A DNA stretch of 64,000 bases from Paenibacillus tyrphae. GTDB taxonomy: Bacteria; Bacillota; Bacilli; Paenibacillales; NBRC-103111. This document shows, one piece after another, positions 44,061-51,286 of the stretch; the stretch's first letter is position 1; every line of letters begins with the position of its first letter. The stretch is from assembly GCF_027925525.1 (NCBI RefSeq), contig NZ_BSDJ01000006.1:62001-126000 (forward strand). Direction: 5' to 3'. The position numbers and the translations under genes were made by a program. The notes under the pieces were generated by a model. The model did not search any database, had not been told where the DNA came from, and saw nothing but the letters and a program-made list of their open reading frames with translations.

Positions 44061-44108
44061 ACCTCCTGACGTTATTCTTCGGAATAAACGTTGGGAGGTT
44101 TTTGTTTT
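44061..44108 (+). terminator. Strong intrinsic terminator with UUCG tetraloop
   Basis: ACCTCC / GGAGGT outer stem, inner ACGTTATTC / GAATAAACGT (one bulged A) closed by the C(TTCG)G tetraloop, then TTTTTGTTTT. It lies between the IscA-type gene and the integrase fragments. Confidence 0.85.
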
Positions 44109-44140
44109 GAGGTTTAAAAAGAAGGAACGACGCGTTCCGA

Positions 44141-44251
44141 ATGGGGCGCAAAATTAACTATCGGGAGTCCCCGCAGCTAACGTTTGAACAGGCGCTGGAC
44201 TTTGTCATTAGCGCAAAAAGGTCAGAAGGGCTCCATGAATGGTCCCTTTGA
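44141..44251 (+). pseudogene. Tyrosine recombinase N-terminal fragment 1
   Basis: A 36-codon frame opening at ATG 44141 (AAGAAGG upstream). The peptide segment LTFEQALDFVISAKRSEGL matches the beginning of the SAM-like core-binding domain of phage-type integrases (pattern F-x-x-A-x-x-F-x-x-A-K-x-x-E-G-L). It ends in TGA just where the family continues, so the catalytic domain is absent. Confidence 0.55.
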
Positions 44252-44276
44252 ATCAGCGGATAGGCAGGCGCTATAA

Positions 44277-44384
44277 AAACGATCAAATGTTCGATCGAAA
44301 CACGCGTCATTTGACGAGCTTTTTGGGATGTTCTTTAGCGCTAAGATTGCGGAAGGTGTATCGAAAAGAATGCTTCAGATTTAA
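44277..44384 (+). pseudogene. Tyrosine recombinase N-terminal fragment 2
   Basis: In another frame, an open stretch to TAA at 44382-44384 reads SFDELFGMFFSAKIAEGVS, again the integrase core-binding pattern and clearly parallel to fragment 1. No start codon or catalytic half remains. Two tandem truncated copies suggest a decayed multi-integrase element. Confidence 0.5.
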
Positions 44385-44500
44385 ACCATTGCTAAGCAAA
44401 GAGACCGCCCGACCAGCGCCTATGCGCCTTGGACCCGCCGCAATGGGCCGAAACCTAACGAGCATTGAACTGCGGAATTCGAACGTTTATGTGTTAGGAC

Positions 44501-44533
44501 GAAGAAAGGACGCCATATTACGGCGTCCTTCGT
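44501..44533. repeat. GC-rich hairpin in the remnant region
   Basis: AGGACGCC 44507-44514 pairs with GGCGTCCT 44522-44529, extended by CGA / TCG, with a 7-nt loop. There is no clear U-tract. It lies 67 bp before the end of the convergent secreted-protein gene, possibly marking the right end of the remnant element. Confidence 0.45.
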
Positions 44534-44599
44534 CTTACTACATAATAAATCCCGGTAGTCTATCTGGGAAAAACGCTCATCACGCTCATTTAATCCAAA

Positions 44600-45037
44600 T
44601 TATTTACCGACATAAACATTTCCCCCAGTAGCAACCGTTGAAGAAATGTTATTTTTGGCTTTGAATACATAGGTACCCTTTTTGACACCTAAAAAATGAC
44701 ATTCAGCGGGATCCCCGTGTGCTCCACCTGCACTCTTCCAAACTGGAAAACTAAACGAATCATCACCAGTTACAACATTATATAAATAATATGTAACATT
44801 GGCAGCTTTAGTTTTATCTTCCGTACCATTGGAATCTTTCACGTATTGGTCCACTCTTAGGGTAACCGTAGAGCCAGCCTCTACACTAAAGCTTTGGCCA
44901 ACGTCCACAGGTTCAGTAGAAGTTAAGTCTACATGCCAATTTGAAACCGAACTTGCGGCAAAGGTAGGGGAAGTTACCAGAGCAGAAAACAAGAGAGTCA
45001 AAACAGTCAAACACAAAAATTTTCTTACTTTCGCCAT
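44600..45037 (-). CDS. Small secreted protein of unknown function, AT-rich
   Basis: 145 residues from the ATG at 45037 with AAAGGAG upstream. Signal peptide to about residue 28 (PTFAASS cleavage). The mature part is beta-rich, looks like a small sandwich (VTLRVDQYVKD, VTYYLYNVV), and has one Cys. Base composition is much more AT-rich than the surrounding genes, suggesting acquisition by transfer. No family recognised. Confidence 0.75.
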   Translation of the reverse strand: MAKVRKFLCLTVLTLLFSALVTSPTFAASSVSNWHVDLTSTEPVDVGQSFSVEAGSTVTLRVDQYVKDSNGTEDKTKAANVTYYLYNVVTGDDSFSFPVWKSAGGAHGDPAECHFLGVKKGTYVFKAKNNISSTVATGGNVYVGK

Positions 45038-45426
45038 ACCCACAACTCCTTTAAGTACTTATTTTGCGATTAGTGAATCGCTATGTTTAAAAATATCATA
45101 TATAAACAAAAAATACAATATTTTCATATATAAAATAGTTTTATTAGTAATTTAATGGAATTCATCTGCCTGACGATGGCCCTCCGCGGACCGGGCCTCA
45201 TCCAACGGTACGAGCCGCCGGGATGATCGCGGATATCCGCTCACGGCCGCCGCGCAGTGTACCGTTCACATAGAACCTTTTTTGTCATTTAATCATCGCT
45301 TCCTTACAACCTAATTGGATATTGAAAGCTGGCCAGTTTTACGAACTTCTGAATTTCCACGTGCTACATGATGCAGATAAACTGAGCCTTATTCGTTGAA
45401 GATGGACATGTAAAACAGGAAAAAGA
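45038..45426. other. Intergenic gap with a GC-rich island
   Basis: About 390 bp without a gene. The left part is very AT-rich. A sharp GC-rich patch at about 45170-45265 interrupts it, with no supported reading frame. I see no RNA gene. Confidence 0.4.
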
Positions 45427-45475
45427 TTGACGGCTCGTCCTTATCGTTATAATATTTATTTTAATAATATTTATT
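45427..45475 (+). promoter_or_regulatory. Promoter and direct-repeat candidate operator of the marR gene
   Basis: TTGACG 45427-45432 with TAATAT at a 17-bp spacing (a TATAAT overlaps at 15 bp). Just downstream TAATATTTATT occurs twice, at 45450-45460 and 45465-45475. The repeats overlap the -10 and start region, where autorepression by MarR would act. Confidence 0.5.
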
Positions 45476-45508
45476 GCGACAAATAAATTGTTCAGTGAGG
45501 GGTACGCA

Positions 45509-45973
45509 ATGAGTTTAATCGACTACTGTATTATGATTGGGGAGCTGCTGCGGGTCATTGACACCAAGCATTCGAAGGTTGTGAACCAGCATTACTCTTC
45601 GCACAATTTGACTGGCCCGTCGATCAACATTTTGCTGCTGCTGCATCATGAAGGTCCGACCCGGGTGGGCGATATCGGGGCGCGGCTCAATATGGTGGAC
45701 AGCAACGTATCGGCGGTGTGCTCGCGGCTTGAGACGATGGATATGATCGAGCGCGTAAGGACGAAGGAAGACCAGCGGGTGGTCAAGATTCAATTGACCG
45801 ACACGGCCCGGGATAAGATGCAGGAAATTCTCGGGAACGTGAAAGACTTCCAGGAGCTGTTCGTGAAGAACGCGTCGGAAGACGACTTGAAAGATATTGT
45901 GCACGGTCTGACGAAGCTGAACGAACTGCTGGAGAACGTATTGAAAGAAAAAGCAAGTTCCCGGCAAACATGA
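45509..45973 (+). CDS. MarR-family transcriptional regulator
   Basis: 154 residues from the ATG at 45509 with GAGGGG at 6 nt. Winged helix: GPTRVGDIGARLNMVDSN (recognition helix about 60-80) and wing RTKEDQRVVKIQLT. Flanking helices form the dimer interface. The ligand is unknown. No transporter or oxidoreductase gene is adjacent, so its regulon lies elsewhere apart from probable autoregulation. Confidence 0.88.
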   Translation: MSLIDYCIMIGELLRVIDTKHSKVVNQHYSSHNLTGPSINILLLLHHEGPTRVGDIGARLNMVDSNVSAVCSRLETMDMIERVRTKEDQRVVKIQLTDTARDKMQEILGNVKDFQELFVKNASEDDLKDIVHGLTKLNELLENVLKEKASSRQT

Positions 45974-46086
45974 GACTGTACGAGGGGGCCGTGCAGACAC
46001 TTCGGCTGGCTATCCGTTCGCTGTATGAGAAGGGCGAGCAGGAGCGGGATACCCCTAGAGGTCTGCTCTTTTGCTCTGCCATATGA
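45970..46086 (+). CDS. Possible coupled micro-ORF after marR
   Basis: 38 codons whose ATG overlaps the marR TGA (ATGA). It is Leu/Arg-rich, with no recognised motif and no independent ribosome binding site, and a hairpin lies within it. It could be translated by coupling, but may be fortuitous. Confidence 0.2.
   Translation: MRLYEGAVQTLRLAIRSLYEKGEQERDTPRGLLFCSAI
46036..46072 (+). terminator. Terminator-like hairpin after marR
   Basis: GAGCAG / CTGCTC stem with an inner GGG / CCC pairing, followed by TTTT. It is the first of two stacked downstream hairpins. Confidence 0.5.
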
Positions 46087-46128
46087 AGCGCCAGAACTCG
46101 CGGGTTTCGTGAGTTTCGGGCGCTTTTT
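46086..46128 (+). terminator. Intrinsic terminator downstream of marR
   Basis: AAGCGCC / GGCGCTT outer stem with inner AACTC / GAGTT, ending in TTTTT. The rest of the gap up to 46298 shows nothing further. Confidence 0.7.
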
Positions 46129-46298
46129 GGCTTTCACGGAAGGCTTGAATGCGATTACAGCACAGCAGGCTCTTGGTTACCAGTAAACTACGGCTTCGTT
46201 GCTGAAATAACCATTTTGTAGTAATATCAGAACAGATGTTTGTTACCGGGGGGCGTGGAAGACGCAGCGCTTCGTTCGATTTGGAGAGGAGGACGAAT

Positions 46299-46757
46299 AT
46301 GCCGGTAATCAGATCCGAATTGTATATAGAAGCGCCGATTGAAACCTGCTTCGATCTGGCGCGAAGCATCGACGTTCATGCCCAATCGACTTCGCAAACG
46401 AAGGAAAGAGCGGTCGGCGGAGTCATGAGCGGGTTGATCGAGCTGGGGCAGACGGTGACGTGGGAGGCCGTCCATTTCGGTATCAAGCAGCGGCTGACCG
46501 CAAAAATAACGGAATTTGAGTCGCCTTTTTATTTTGTGGACGAGATGGTCCGGGGCGCGTTCAAACGGTTTCGGCATACGCATGAGTTTTGCGCCGTCGA
46601 TTCAGGAACGTTGATGATTGACGAATTTGATTACACGTCGCCGTTAGGGCCTGTTGGCAAGCTGGCGGACCGGATGTTTCTGGAATCGTACATGAAAAAT
46701 TTTTTGCTGAAACGAAATCTCTACATTAAAGAGCTTGCAGAGAAGCAAGCCGGATGA
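46299..46757 (+). CDS. SRPBCC-family (START-like) protein
   Basis: 152 residues from the ATG at 46299, which has GAGGAGG upstream. The N-terminal IEAPIETCFDLARSIDVH is the typical first strand-helix of START/SRPBCC cavities, with FVDEMVRGAFKRFRHTHEF and DEFDYTSPLGPVGKLAD near the C-terminus. Such proteins bind hydrophobic ligands; some neighbour sugar-nucleotide epimerases, but not here. The ligand is unknown. Confidence 0.85.
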   Translation: MPVIRSELYIEAPIETCFDLARSIDVHAQSTSQTKERAVGGVMSGLIELGQTVTWEAVHFGIKQRLTAKITEFESPFYFVDEMVRGAFKRFRHTHEFCAVDSGTLMIDEFDYTSPLGPVGKLADRMFLESYMKNFLLKRNLYIKELAEKQAG

Positions 46758-46772
46758 ATGCCGGCCCCATGC

Positions 46773-46813
46773 AAAAAAAGCGGACATTCCTGTACAAGGA
46801 GTCCGCTTTTTTT
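46773..46813. terminator. Bidirectional terminator, SRPBCC / DNA downstream
   Basis: Perfect arms: seven A plus GCGGAC (46773-46785) and GTCCGC plus seven T (46801-46813). It serves both convergent genes. Confidence 0.92.
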
Positions 46814-46846
46814 CGCCGTTGATGATGGAGCGTGCCGCAAGTCGGC

Positions 46847-47392
46847 TCACTGTTTGGCGTAAACATGCAGGCGCTCGATATATTCATGCACCAGCGCTTG
46901 CAGGGCTTCCGCCTTTTGCTCAAGGGCGCCGTCTTCGCCGAAGCCTTGCCGAATCGCTTCGATGTAGGCCTGGCCCTGTTTCTTGCCCGGCGCGTACGCG
47001 CGGCCGTAGTCGTCCAGATAGCTCGGCAAAAAGTAACATTCCAATACATTCATTGCCAGCCGGTAGTCCTCTTGCGGATTCGAATCGGACCAAGCCTTCA
47101 GCTTATCATATAAGGCGCTGAGCGTAATCAGGCCGAGCCGATACGTTCTTCGCGCAAATTCAAACGCCTGCGGGTCGATCTCTTCGCGCTCGAACTGCTT
47201 GAAGTTTTTTTCGTCCAGCAAATACAAAGCCCCGCCCCATTCGGAAGCAAATTTCAGCCAAAAGTCGGCGTCCTCGCGTCGGATCGTAATCGTTTGAAGC
47301 TCTTCGAAGACGATATCCGGGTTAGCGGCGAGCTTGGCTTTGGCCTCCTCTTTCGGCGAGTTTCCTTCAAAATTCAGCACATTGGCATTCAC
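46847..47392 (-). CDS. Conserved-looking helical protein of unknown function
   Basis: 181 residues from GTG with TAGGAG upstream. Cytoplasmic, mainly alpha-helical, rich in Glu, Ala and Leu, with aromatic clusters (DADFWLKFASEWGGALYLL, NVLECYFLPSYLDDYGRAY). No signal, membrane or catalytic motif recognised. It is upstream of the receiver-like gene only in position; the strands agree but a 106-bp gap separates them. Confidence 0.7.
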   Translation of the reverse strand: MNANVLNFEGNSPKEEAKAKLAANPDIVFEELQTITIRREDADFWLKFASEWGGALYLLDEKNFKQFEREEIDPQAFEFARRTYRLGLITLSALYDKLKAWSDSNPQEDYRLAMNVLECYFLPSYLDDYGRAYAPGKKQGQAYIEAIRQGFGEDGALEQKAEALQALVHEYIERLHVYAKQ

Positions 47393-47497
47393 GTGACTGC
47401 TCCTATCTAAGCCGTGGGTTTATTCCGAGGGTTCCTGCCGTAGTTGGCAGCGAACGCGCGAACGGATACTTCATTGTATCATATCCGCAGTCGCCGG

Positions 47498-47818
47498 TTA
47501 AATCTTGAACGCCAACGGCTCCGGTCGAACCGACAGCTTGACGTTGCTTGGCTTATGCTTGTGCAGCAGGGTCCACATGAGATACCGTCCGATCGGGTTG
47601 GCGCTGTGAATAATAATTTCTTTTTTTGCATACAGACCTTTCTTGACCATATATTTGACCAGATCATAGCCGCTGGCTTTACCGAGACCCAGATCGTGAT
47701 CGAGTGACAAAATGTTAACCGGTCTGGTCTTCATCAAATCGATGCATTGCTCGACCGACCTCGCCAGCGTAAATCCTTTCGGACAAGGACGGAGGTCGTC
47801 CAAGTACACGTTCATCAT
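47498..47818 (-). CDS. Cyclic-phosphate processing receiver-domain protein
   Basis: 106 residues. A receiver-like fold with acidic residues in VYLDDLRP and ILSLDHDLG and the loop GYDLVKYMV, followed by IHSANPIGR. This matches the stand-alone cREC family proposed from comparative genomics to process cyclic phosphates. No kinase or RNA-repair partner gene is adjacent. Start at the ATGATG near 47818 with GAGAGG upstream. Confidence 0.78.
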   Translation of the reverse strand: MMNVYLDDLRPCPKGFTLARSVEQCIDLMKTRPVNILSLDHDLGLGKASGYDLVKYMVKKGLYAKKEIIIHSANPIGRYLMWTLLHKHKPSNVKLSVRPEPLAFKI

Positions 47819-47963
47819 ATGCTATCGCCTCTCTTTGACTTCCAGCATACGCAGCGCACGACCCGATTGCTTGGACTGCGGCGCAACACGGCGCGCCGTT
47901 TATCCGGCGAACGCCAAAAACGCCGCTTCTTGGTCGAAGTGGCGTCCGCAGGCAGCGTGACTG

Positions 47964-48260
47964 TTATCGTTCCAGCAGAACTTGAATGCCCTTGATCACG
48001 TTCCAGATCATAACGACGAAATACAGAATCAGACTGATGACGCCCAGAAAAATCGTGGAGGTGACCGAGATCGTCGCCATCCAGATGATCAGGAAGAAGA
48101 TCAGCGAGAGGAACGGCAAGAGGTGAGAGAGAAGCGCTTTTTTGGCGTGTTCGCGGACCCGGCCGTCGTTGGTGACGAAATACACGATAACCGGGACAAG
48201 AAATCCGGCGAAAAAGATGCTGAAATAACAAAGCGAAGCGATCAGTTTGCGCGCATCCAT
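47964..48260 (-). CDS. DUF4870-like small membrane protein
   Basis: 98 residues from the ATG at 48260 (GGGAG at 8 nt). Three membrane segments (ASLCYFSIFFAGFLVPVIVYF, FLSLIFFLIIWM, ILYFVVMIWNVIKG), with the soluble loop NDGRVREHAKKALLSH typical of DUF4870. Function unknown. Confidence 0.75.
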   Translation of the reverse strand: MDARKLIASLCYFSIFFAGFLVPVIVYFVTNDGRVREHAKKALLSHLLPFLSLIFFLIIWMATISVTSTIFLGVISLILYFVVMIWNVIKGIQVLLER

Positions 48261-48490
48261 GAGGGGTACTCCCTTCTTCAATATCAAAATCCATCGAAGT
48301 TATGACTACTTACGCCGGAAATGGCAGCCGGTTTCAGGCTCGCATCGCCACGCTGCATAGTTTCAACCGAGTGGGGGGCGTTTAAACAATAAATAACATT
48401 CGCAATCCATAATTACCCTATATTAGTTTAATTGGTTGTAAATGGTCAAAATGCGATCATATTTTTTTATCACGAAAACGGTACGCTGCT

Positions 48491-48589
48491 TGTGTATAAC
48501 TTTGTCCACACTATACACCCCGCCAATGACATGTATTCGACACTTATTAACAGAATACTCACAAGATATACACAATTTCATGTGGATAA
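48491..48589. promoter_or_regulatory. DnaA-box cluster upstream of sda
   Basis: Against the consensus TTATNCACA: TGTGTATAA 48491-48499 (minus strand, exact), TTGTCCACA 48502-48510 (one mismatch), TTATTAACA 48544-48552 (one mismatch), ATATACACA 48566-48574 (one mismatch), TGTGGATAA 48581-48589 (minus strand, exact TTATCCACA). Weaker two-mismatch sites lie between. In Bacillus, DnaA activates sda, so this is a conserved control region. The rest of the gap 48261-48490 shows nothing else. Confidence 0.8.
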
Positions 48590-48598
48590 AGGAACGCT

Positions 48599-48629
48599 TG
48601 TTCTAATTTTGGGCGCATGTTAATATAAT
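48599..48629 (+). promoter_or_regulatory. Promoter of sda
   Basis: A perfect TATAAT at 48624-48629, with TTGTTC 19 bp upstream as the nearest -35. It lies right after the DnaA boxes, suiting an activated promoter. Confidence 0.5.
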
Positions 48630-48659
48630 TTTACATTACAGAATAAGGTGAGTTGTTCC

Positions 48660-48815
48660 ATGAAACTGATCAGTAATGAGATTTTAGTGGACTCCTATTT
48701 CAAAGCCGTCGATTTGAAACTCGAAGAAGATTTTGTCGAATTGTTGTTAGACGAGATCAAGAGGAGACAAATCAACTTAGAATTTTACAGAGAAGGTAAA
48801 GCCCAGGTCAGCTGA
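48660..48815 (+). CDS. sda: Sporulation inhibitor Sda
   Basis: 51 codons with AAGGTGAG 7 nt before ATG. The peptide begins MKLISNEILVDSYFKAV and continues DFVELLLDEIKRR, matching the helical hairpin of Bacillus Sda (46 residues), which binds the dimerisation domain of KinA and blocks phosphate flow to Spo0A when replication is blocked or active. The C-terminal 10 residues differ and run into a terminator. It is a checkpoint gene, consistent with the DnaA boxes upstream. Confidence 0.88.
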   Translation: MKLISNEILVDSYFKAVDLKLEEDFVELLLDEIKRRQINLEFYREGKAQVS

Positions 48816-48827
48816 CCGGGCTTTTTT
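48798..48827 (+). terminator. Terminator overlapping the 3' end of sda
   Basis: AAAGCCC / GGGCTTT with inner GGTC / GACC around AGCT, then six T. The sda stop codon lies inside the stem. Confidence 0.85.
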
Positions 48828-48835
48828 CTTTTATC

Positions 48836-48863
48836 GGGAACAATCTATGATATAATAGTTCCG
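48836..48863 (+). promoter_or_regulatory. Promoter region of the HPr-PTS operon
   Basis: A perfect TATAAT at 48851-48856, flanked by an inverted repeat GGAAC / GTTCC (48837-48841 and 48858-48862) that could be an operator. No good -35 is visible, as expected for a PRD-activated promoter; direct control by the downstream regulator is an inference. Confidence 0.45.
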
Positions 48864-48889
48864 ACTATGACGGGTGTGGGAGAGTAACG

Positions 48890-49153
48890 ATGGAGCGATT
48901 AACGATTGCTGTCAATGTGCCGCTTGGCTTTCACGCCAGACCGGTTTCGCGGTGGGTCAGCCTCGCGCAGACCTTTCAAAGTCACATTACCGTGACGTTC
49001 CGGGACAAAACGGTCGACGGCAAAAGCGCGCTCGGGCTCATGGCGCTCGCCGTTCCGGGCGGTGCAGAGCTTGAGGTGTGCGCAAGCGGACCGGACGAGC
49101 AAGAGGCGCTTGCCGCTCTTGCGGGCTTGGCCTCGCGATCGTTTTCCGCTTAA
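48890..49153 (+). CDS. HPr-family phosphocarrier protein
   Basis: 87 residues. GFHARPVSRW contains the active-site His (about residue 15) phosphorylated by enzyme I, and DGKSALGLMAL contains the regulatory Ser (about 46). Both are present, so it can act as a true HPr rather than Crh. It opens an operon with a PRD regulator and EIIB/EIIC, suggesting a dedicated phosphocarrier for this system alongside the general HPr presumably encoded elsewhere. Confidence 0.9.
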   Translation: MERLTIAVNVPLGFHARPVSRWVSLAQTFQSHITVTFRDKTVDGKSALGLMALAVPGGAELEVCASGPDEQEALAALAGLASRSFSA

Positions 49154-49177
49154 GTTTACGGCTACGGAGGCAAACAT

Positions 49178-51286
49178 ATGTTATCCGCAAGACAGCAGAG
49201 CATATTGACGGAACTATTGGAACAACGCGGATTTGTGCCTGTGGACCGGTTCCAGTCGGAGTATGGCCTTTCGGCGCGGACCGTTCGCCACGATCTGCTG
49301 CAGATCGAAGACTGGCTGGCCGGGTACGACATCGGGATCGAGCGCAACCGCAAGCACGGCATTGCGCTTATCGTAGACGAGGACGGGCGGGAGAAGCTTG
49401 AGCGTCTGCTTAGAGAACGGCCGGATCATCTCGATGCGGAGCGGCGGTCGCGCTGGCTGGCCAAGCGGCTGCTCGAATCGTCCAAGCTGCGGGCGGACGA
49501 GGTGCAGGAAGAGCTGAAAATCAGCAAAAGCACGCTGCTGAGCGATTTGACGGAAGTCACCAGGCTGCTGGGCGGCAAAGACCTGAAGCTCGCCAGAGAA
49601 GGCGGATGGATTCGGGTGCTGGGGGACGAACGGAAAAAGAGATCGGCTTATCTCGAACTGCTGCGGCTGGAAATTACGGATGAGAATGTTCTTCGGGTCG
49701 TTCTTGGAGACCGTGAAGACCGGATGGGGGGAACGAACCTATGGAACCCGTGGTTCTCGCCCAAGGATGCGCAGTTTTTATTCGATATCGTGCGGATGCT
49801 GGAGCGCAAGCTGAACGTCGAATTTACAGACGCGGGGTATTCGGCGCTTGTGCTTCACCTATTGATGGCCGTCGAGCGGCTGAGAAACAACCACCGCATT
49901 CAAATGGACCCGGAGCTGTTCGGCGAGGTGAGCGGAGCGGAGGAGTTCCGGGTCGTCCGACAGCTTGCGCTGCCGGAAATGGAGCGTTATTTTCAGCTTG
50001 AGGTGCCCTTGGAGGAAGCGGGCTATATTACCCAGCACATTCTGGGCGCACAAAAAGCGCAGGATGCCAAGGCGGAGCAGTCCGTTTACGTCCAACTGGC
50101 CAAGCGGATCGTCATGGAGGTGGAGCAGGAGCTGCATCGGCCGCTTCAGCGTACCGAACAGGTGGTACACGGGCTGTCCGTCCATTTGAAGCCTGCGATG
50201 TACCGCGCCAAATTCGGGCTGCAGAGCGCGAATCCGCTGCTGCCGCAGCTGGAGCAGGAATATGCTTCGCTGCTCGACGTAACGCAAGAGGTAGTCAACC
50301 GGGTGCTGCAGGAGCAGGGAGTTTGCTTCGACCGCGATGAAATCGGTTACATCTCTTTGCATTTAAGCAGCGGGCTATCGCATGCCGTAAGCGCGATCCG
50401 GAAACGGGTCGCGATCGTATGCAGCTCCGGCCTCGGCTCGTCGGCGATTCTTCAGCGGAGGCTGGAGTCGATGTTCCCCGTGCTGGAGATTGCCGGAAGA
50501 TTCGCTTACAAGGAGCTCAAGCAGCTGCCGTTTGAGCAGATCGACGCGATCTTATCGACGATCGAGATTCAACTGCCGCTTCCGGTGCAGGTGATCAAAG
50601 TATCGCCGCTGCTGAGCCCTGAGGACGAGAGCAGCATCGGGCGTCTGCTCGGCGTGTCGCCGCTGGGGCGGCCGATGGAAGCCGATACGCTGCAGCGGGT
50701 GGGCGAGATCGTTCGTATCGTCGAGCGGCATGCCGACGTACGTAACCGGAACCGGCTGCTGGAGGACCTTATCCATCTGCTGCAGGGTGGGGGCGTGTCT
50801 GGGCACAAAGGGCTGCAGCGGCTCACCGAATTGCTGCCCGCCGGCTCCATCCTGACCGGGCAAACAGCCGAAGGCTGGGAAGAGGCGGTGCGGCTCGGCA
50901 GCAGGCTGCTGCGCGAGCGGGGAATCATCGGGCTTCAGTACGAAGAAAAACTGTTCCAAATGATTGGCGAGCAGAAGCATCATTTTGTCATCGGGGAAGG
51001 CATTGCCTTTCCGCACGCATCGCCGCAGGATGGTGTATGGGGCACCGGCTTCAGCTTGGTCACACTGGCGGAGCCTGTACCGCTCGGACCGTCGGGGCAG
51101 CCGGTATGGCTGCTCGTCACGCTGGCCGCTGCGGACAAAACGTCGCATTTGACCGCGTTATCCACACTGCTCGACGTGTTTGGCGATGCGGCGTTCATGG
51201 AATTTCTGAGACGGGCCGACGATGCGGCTGCCGTATGGGATCGTTTGAAGGCAAAGGAGGGCGAGACGCTTGACGCTGAAAATTAA
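49178..51286 (+). CDS. PRD-containing transcriptional activator with EIIB- and EIIA-like domains
   Basis: 702 residues, the MtlR/UlaR-type architecture. Residues 1-160: two helix-turn-helix domains (FQSEYGLSARTVRHDL; ELKISKSTLLSDL). About 185-395: two PRDs with phosphorylatable His in VLHLLMAVERL, HILGAQ, HGLSVHLKPA and SLHLSSGL. About 410-495: a GatB-like EIIB domain, Cys in AIVCSSGLGSS. About 550-695: EIIA domain, His in EGIAFPHASP. The regulator senses PTS phosphorylation and may also donate phosphate. The stop overlaps the EIIB start. Confidence 0.93.
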   Translation: MLSARQQSILTELLEQRGFVPVDRFQSEYGLSARTVRHDLLQIEDWLAGYDIGIERNRKHGIALIVDEDGREKLERLLRERPDHLDAERRSRWLAKRLLESSKLRADEVQEELKISKSTLLSDLTEVTRLLGGKDLKLAREGGWIRVLGDERKKRSAYLELLRLEITDENVLRVVLGDREDRMGGTNLWNPWFSPKDAQFLFDIVRMLERKLNVEFTDAGYSALVLHLLMAVERLRNNHRIQMDPELFGEVSGAEEFRVVRQLALPEMERYFQLEVPLEEAGYITQHILGAQKAQDAKAEQSVYVQLAKRIVMEVEQELHRPLQRTEQVVHGLSVHLKPAMYRAKFGLQSANPLLPQLEQEYASLLDVTQEVVNRVLQEQGVCFDRDEIGYISLHLSSGLSHAVSAIRKRVAIVCSSGLGSSAILQRRLESMFPVLEIAGRFAYKELKQLPFEQIDAILSTIEIQLPLPVQVIKVSPLLSPEDESSIGRLLGVSPLGRPMEADTLQRVGEIVRIVERHADVRNRNRLLEDLIHLLQGGGVSGHKGLQRLTELLPAGSILTGQTAEGWEEAVRLGSRLLRERGIIGLQYEEKLFQMIGEQKHHFVIGEGIAFPHASPQDGVWGTGFSLVTLAEPVPLGPSGQPVWLLVTLAAADKTSHLTALSTLLDVFGDAAFMEFLRRADDAAAVWDRLKAKEGETLDAEN

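Noticed and set aside
44239-44631. 130-codon frame over the second integrase fragment
   Set aside because: Starts inside fragment 1, shows no similarity of its own and runs into the convergent gene; the integrase-like pattern is in another frame.
48432-48623. 63-codon open frame upstream of sda
   Set aside because: No ribosome binding site, no family, and it runs through the DnaA boxes and the sda promoter.
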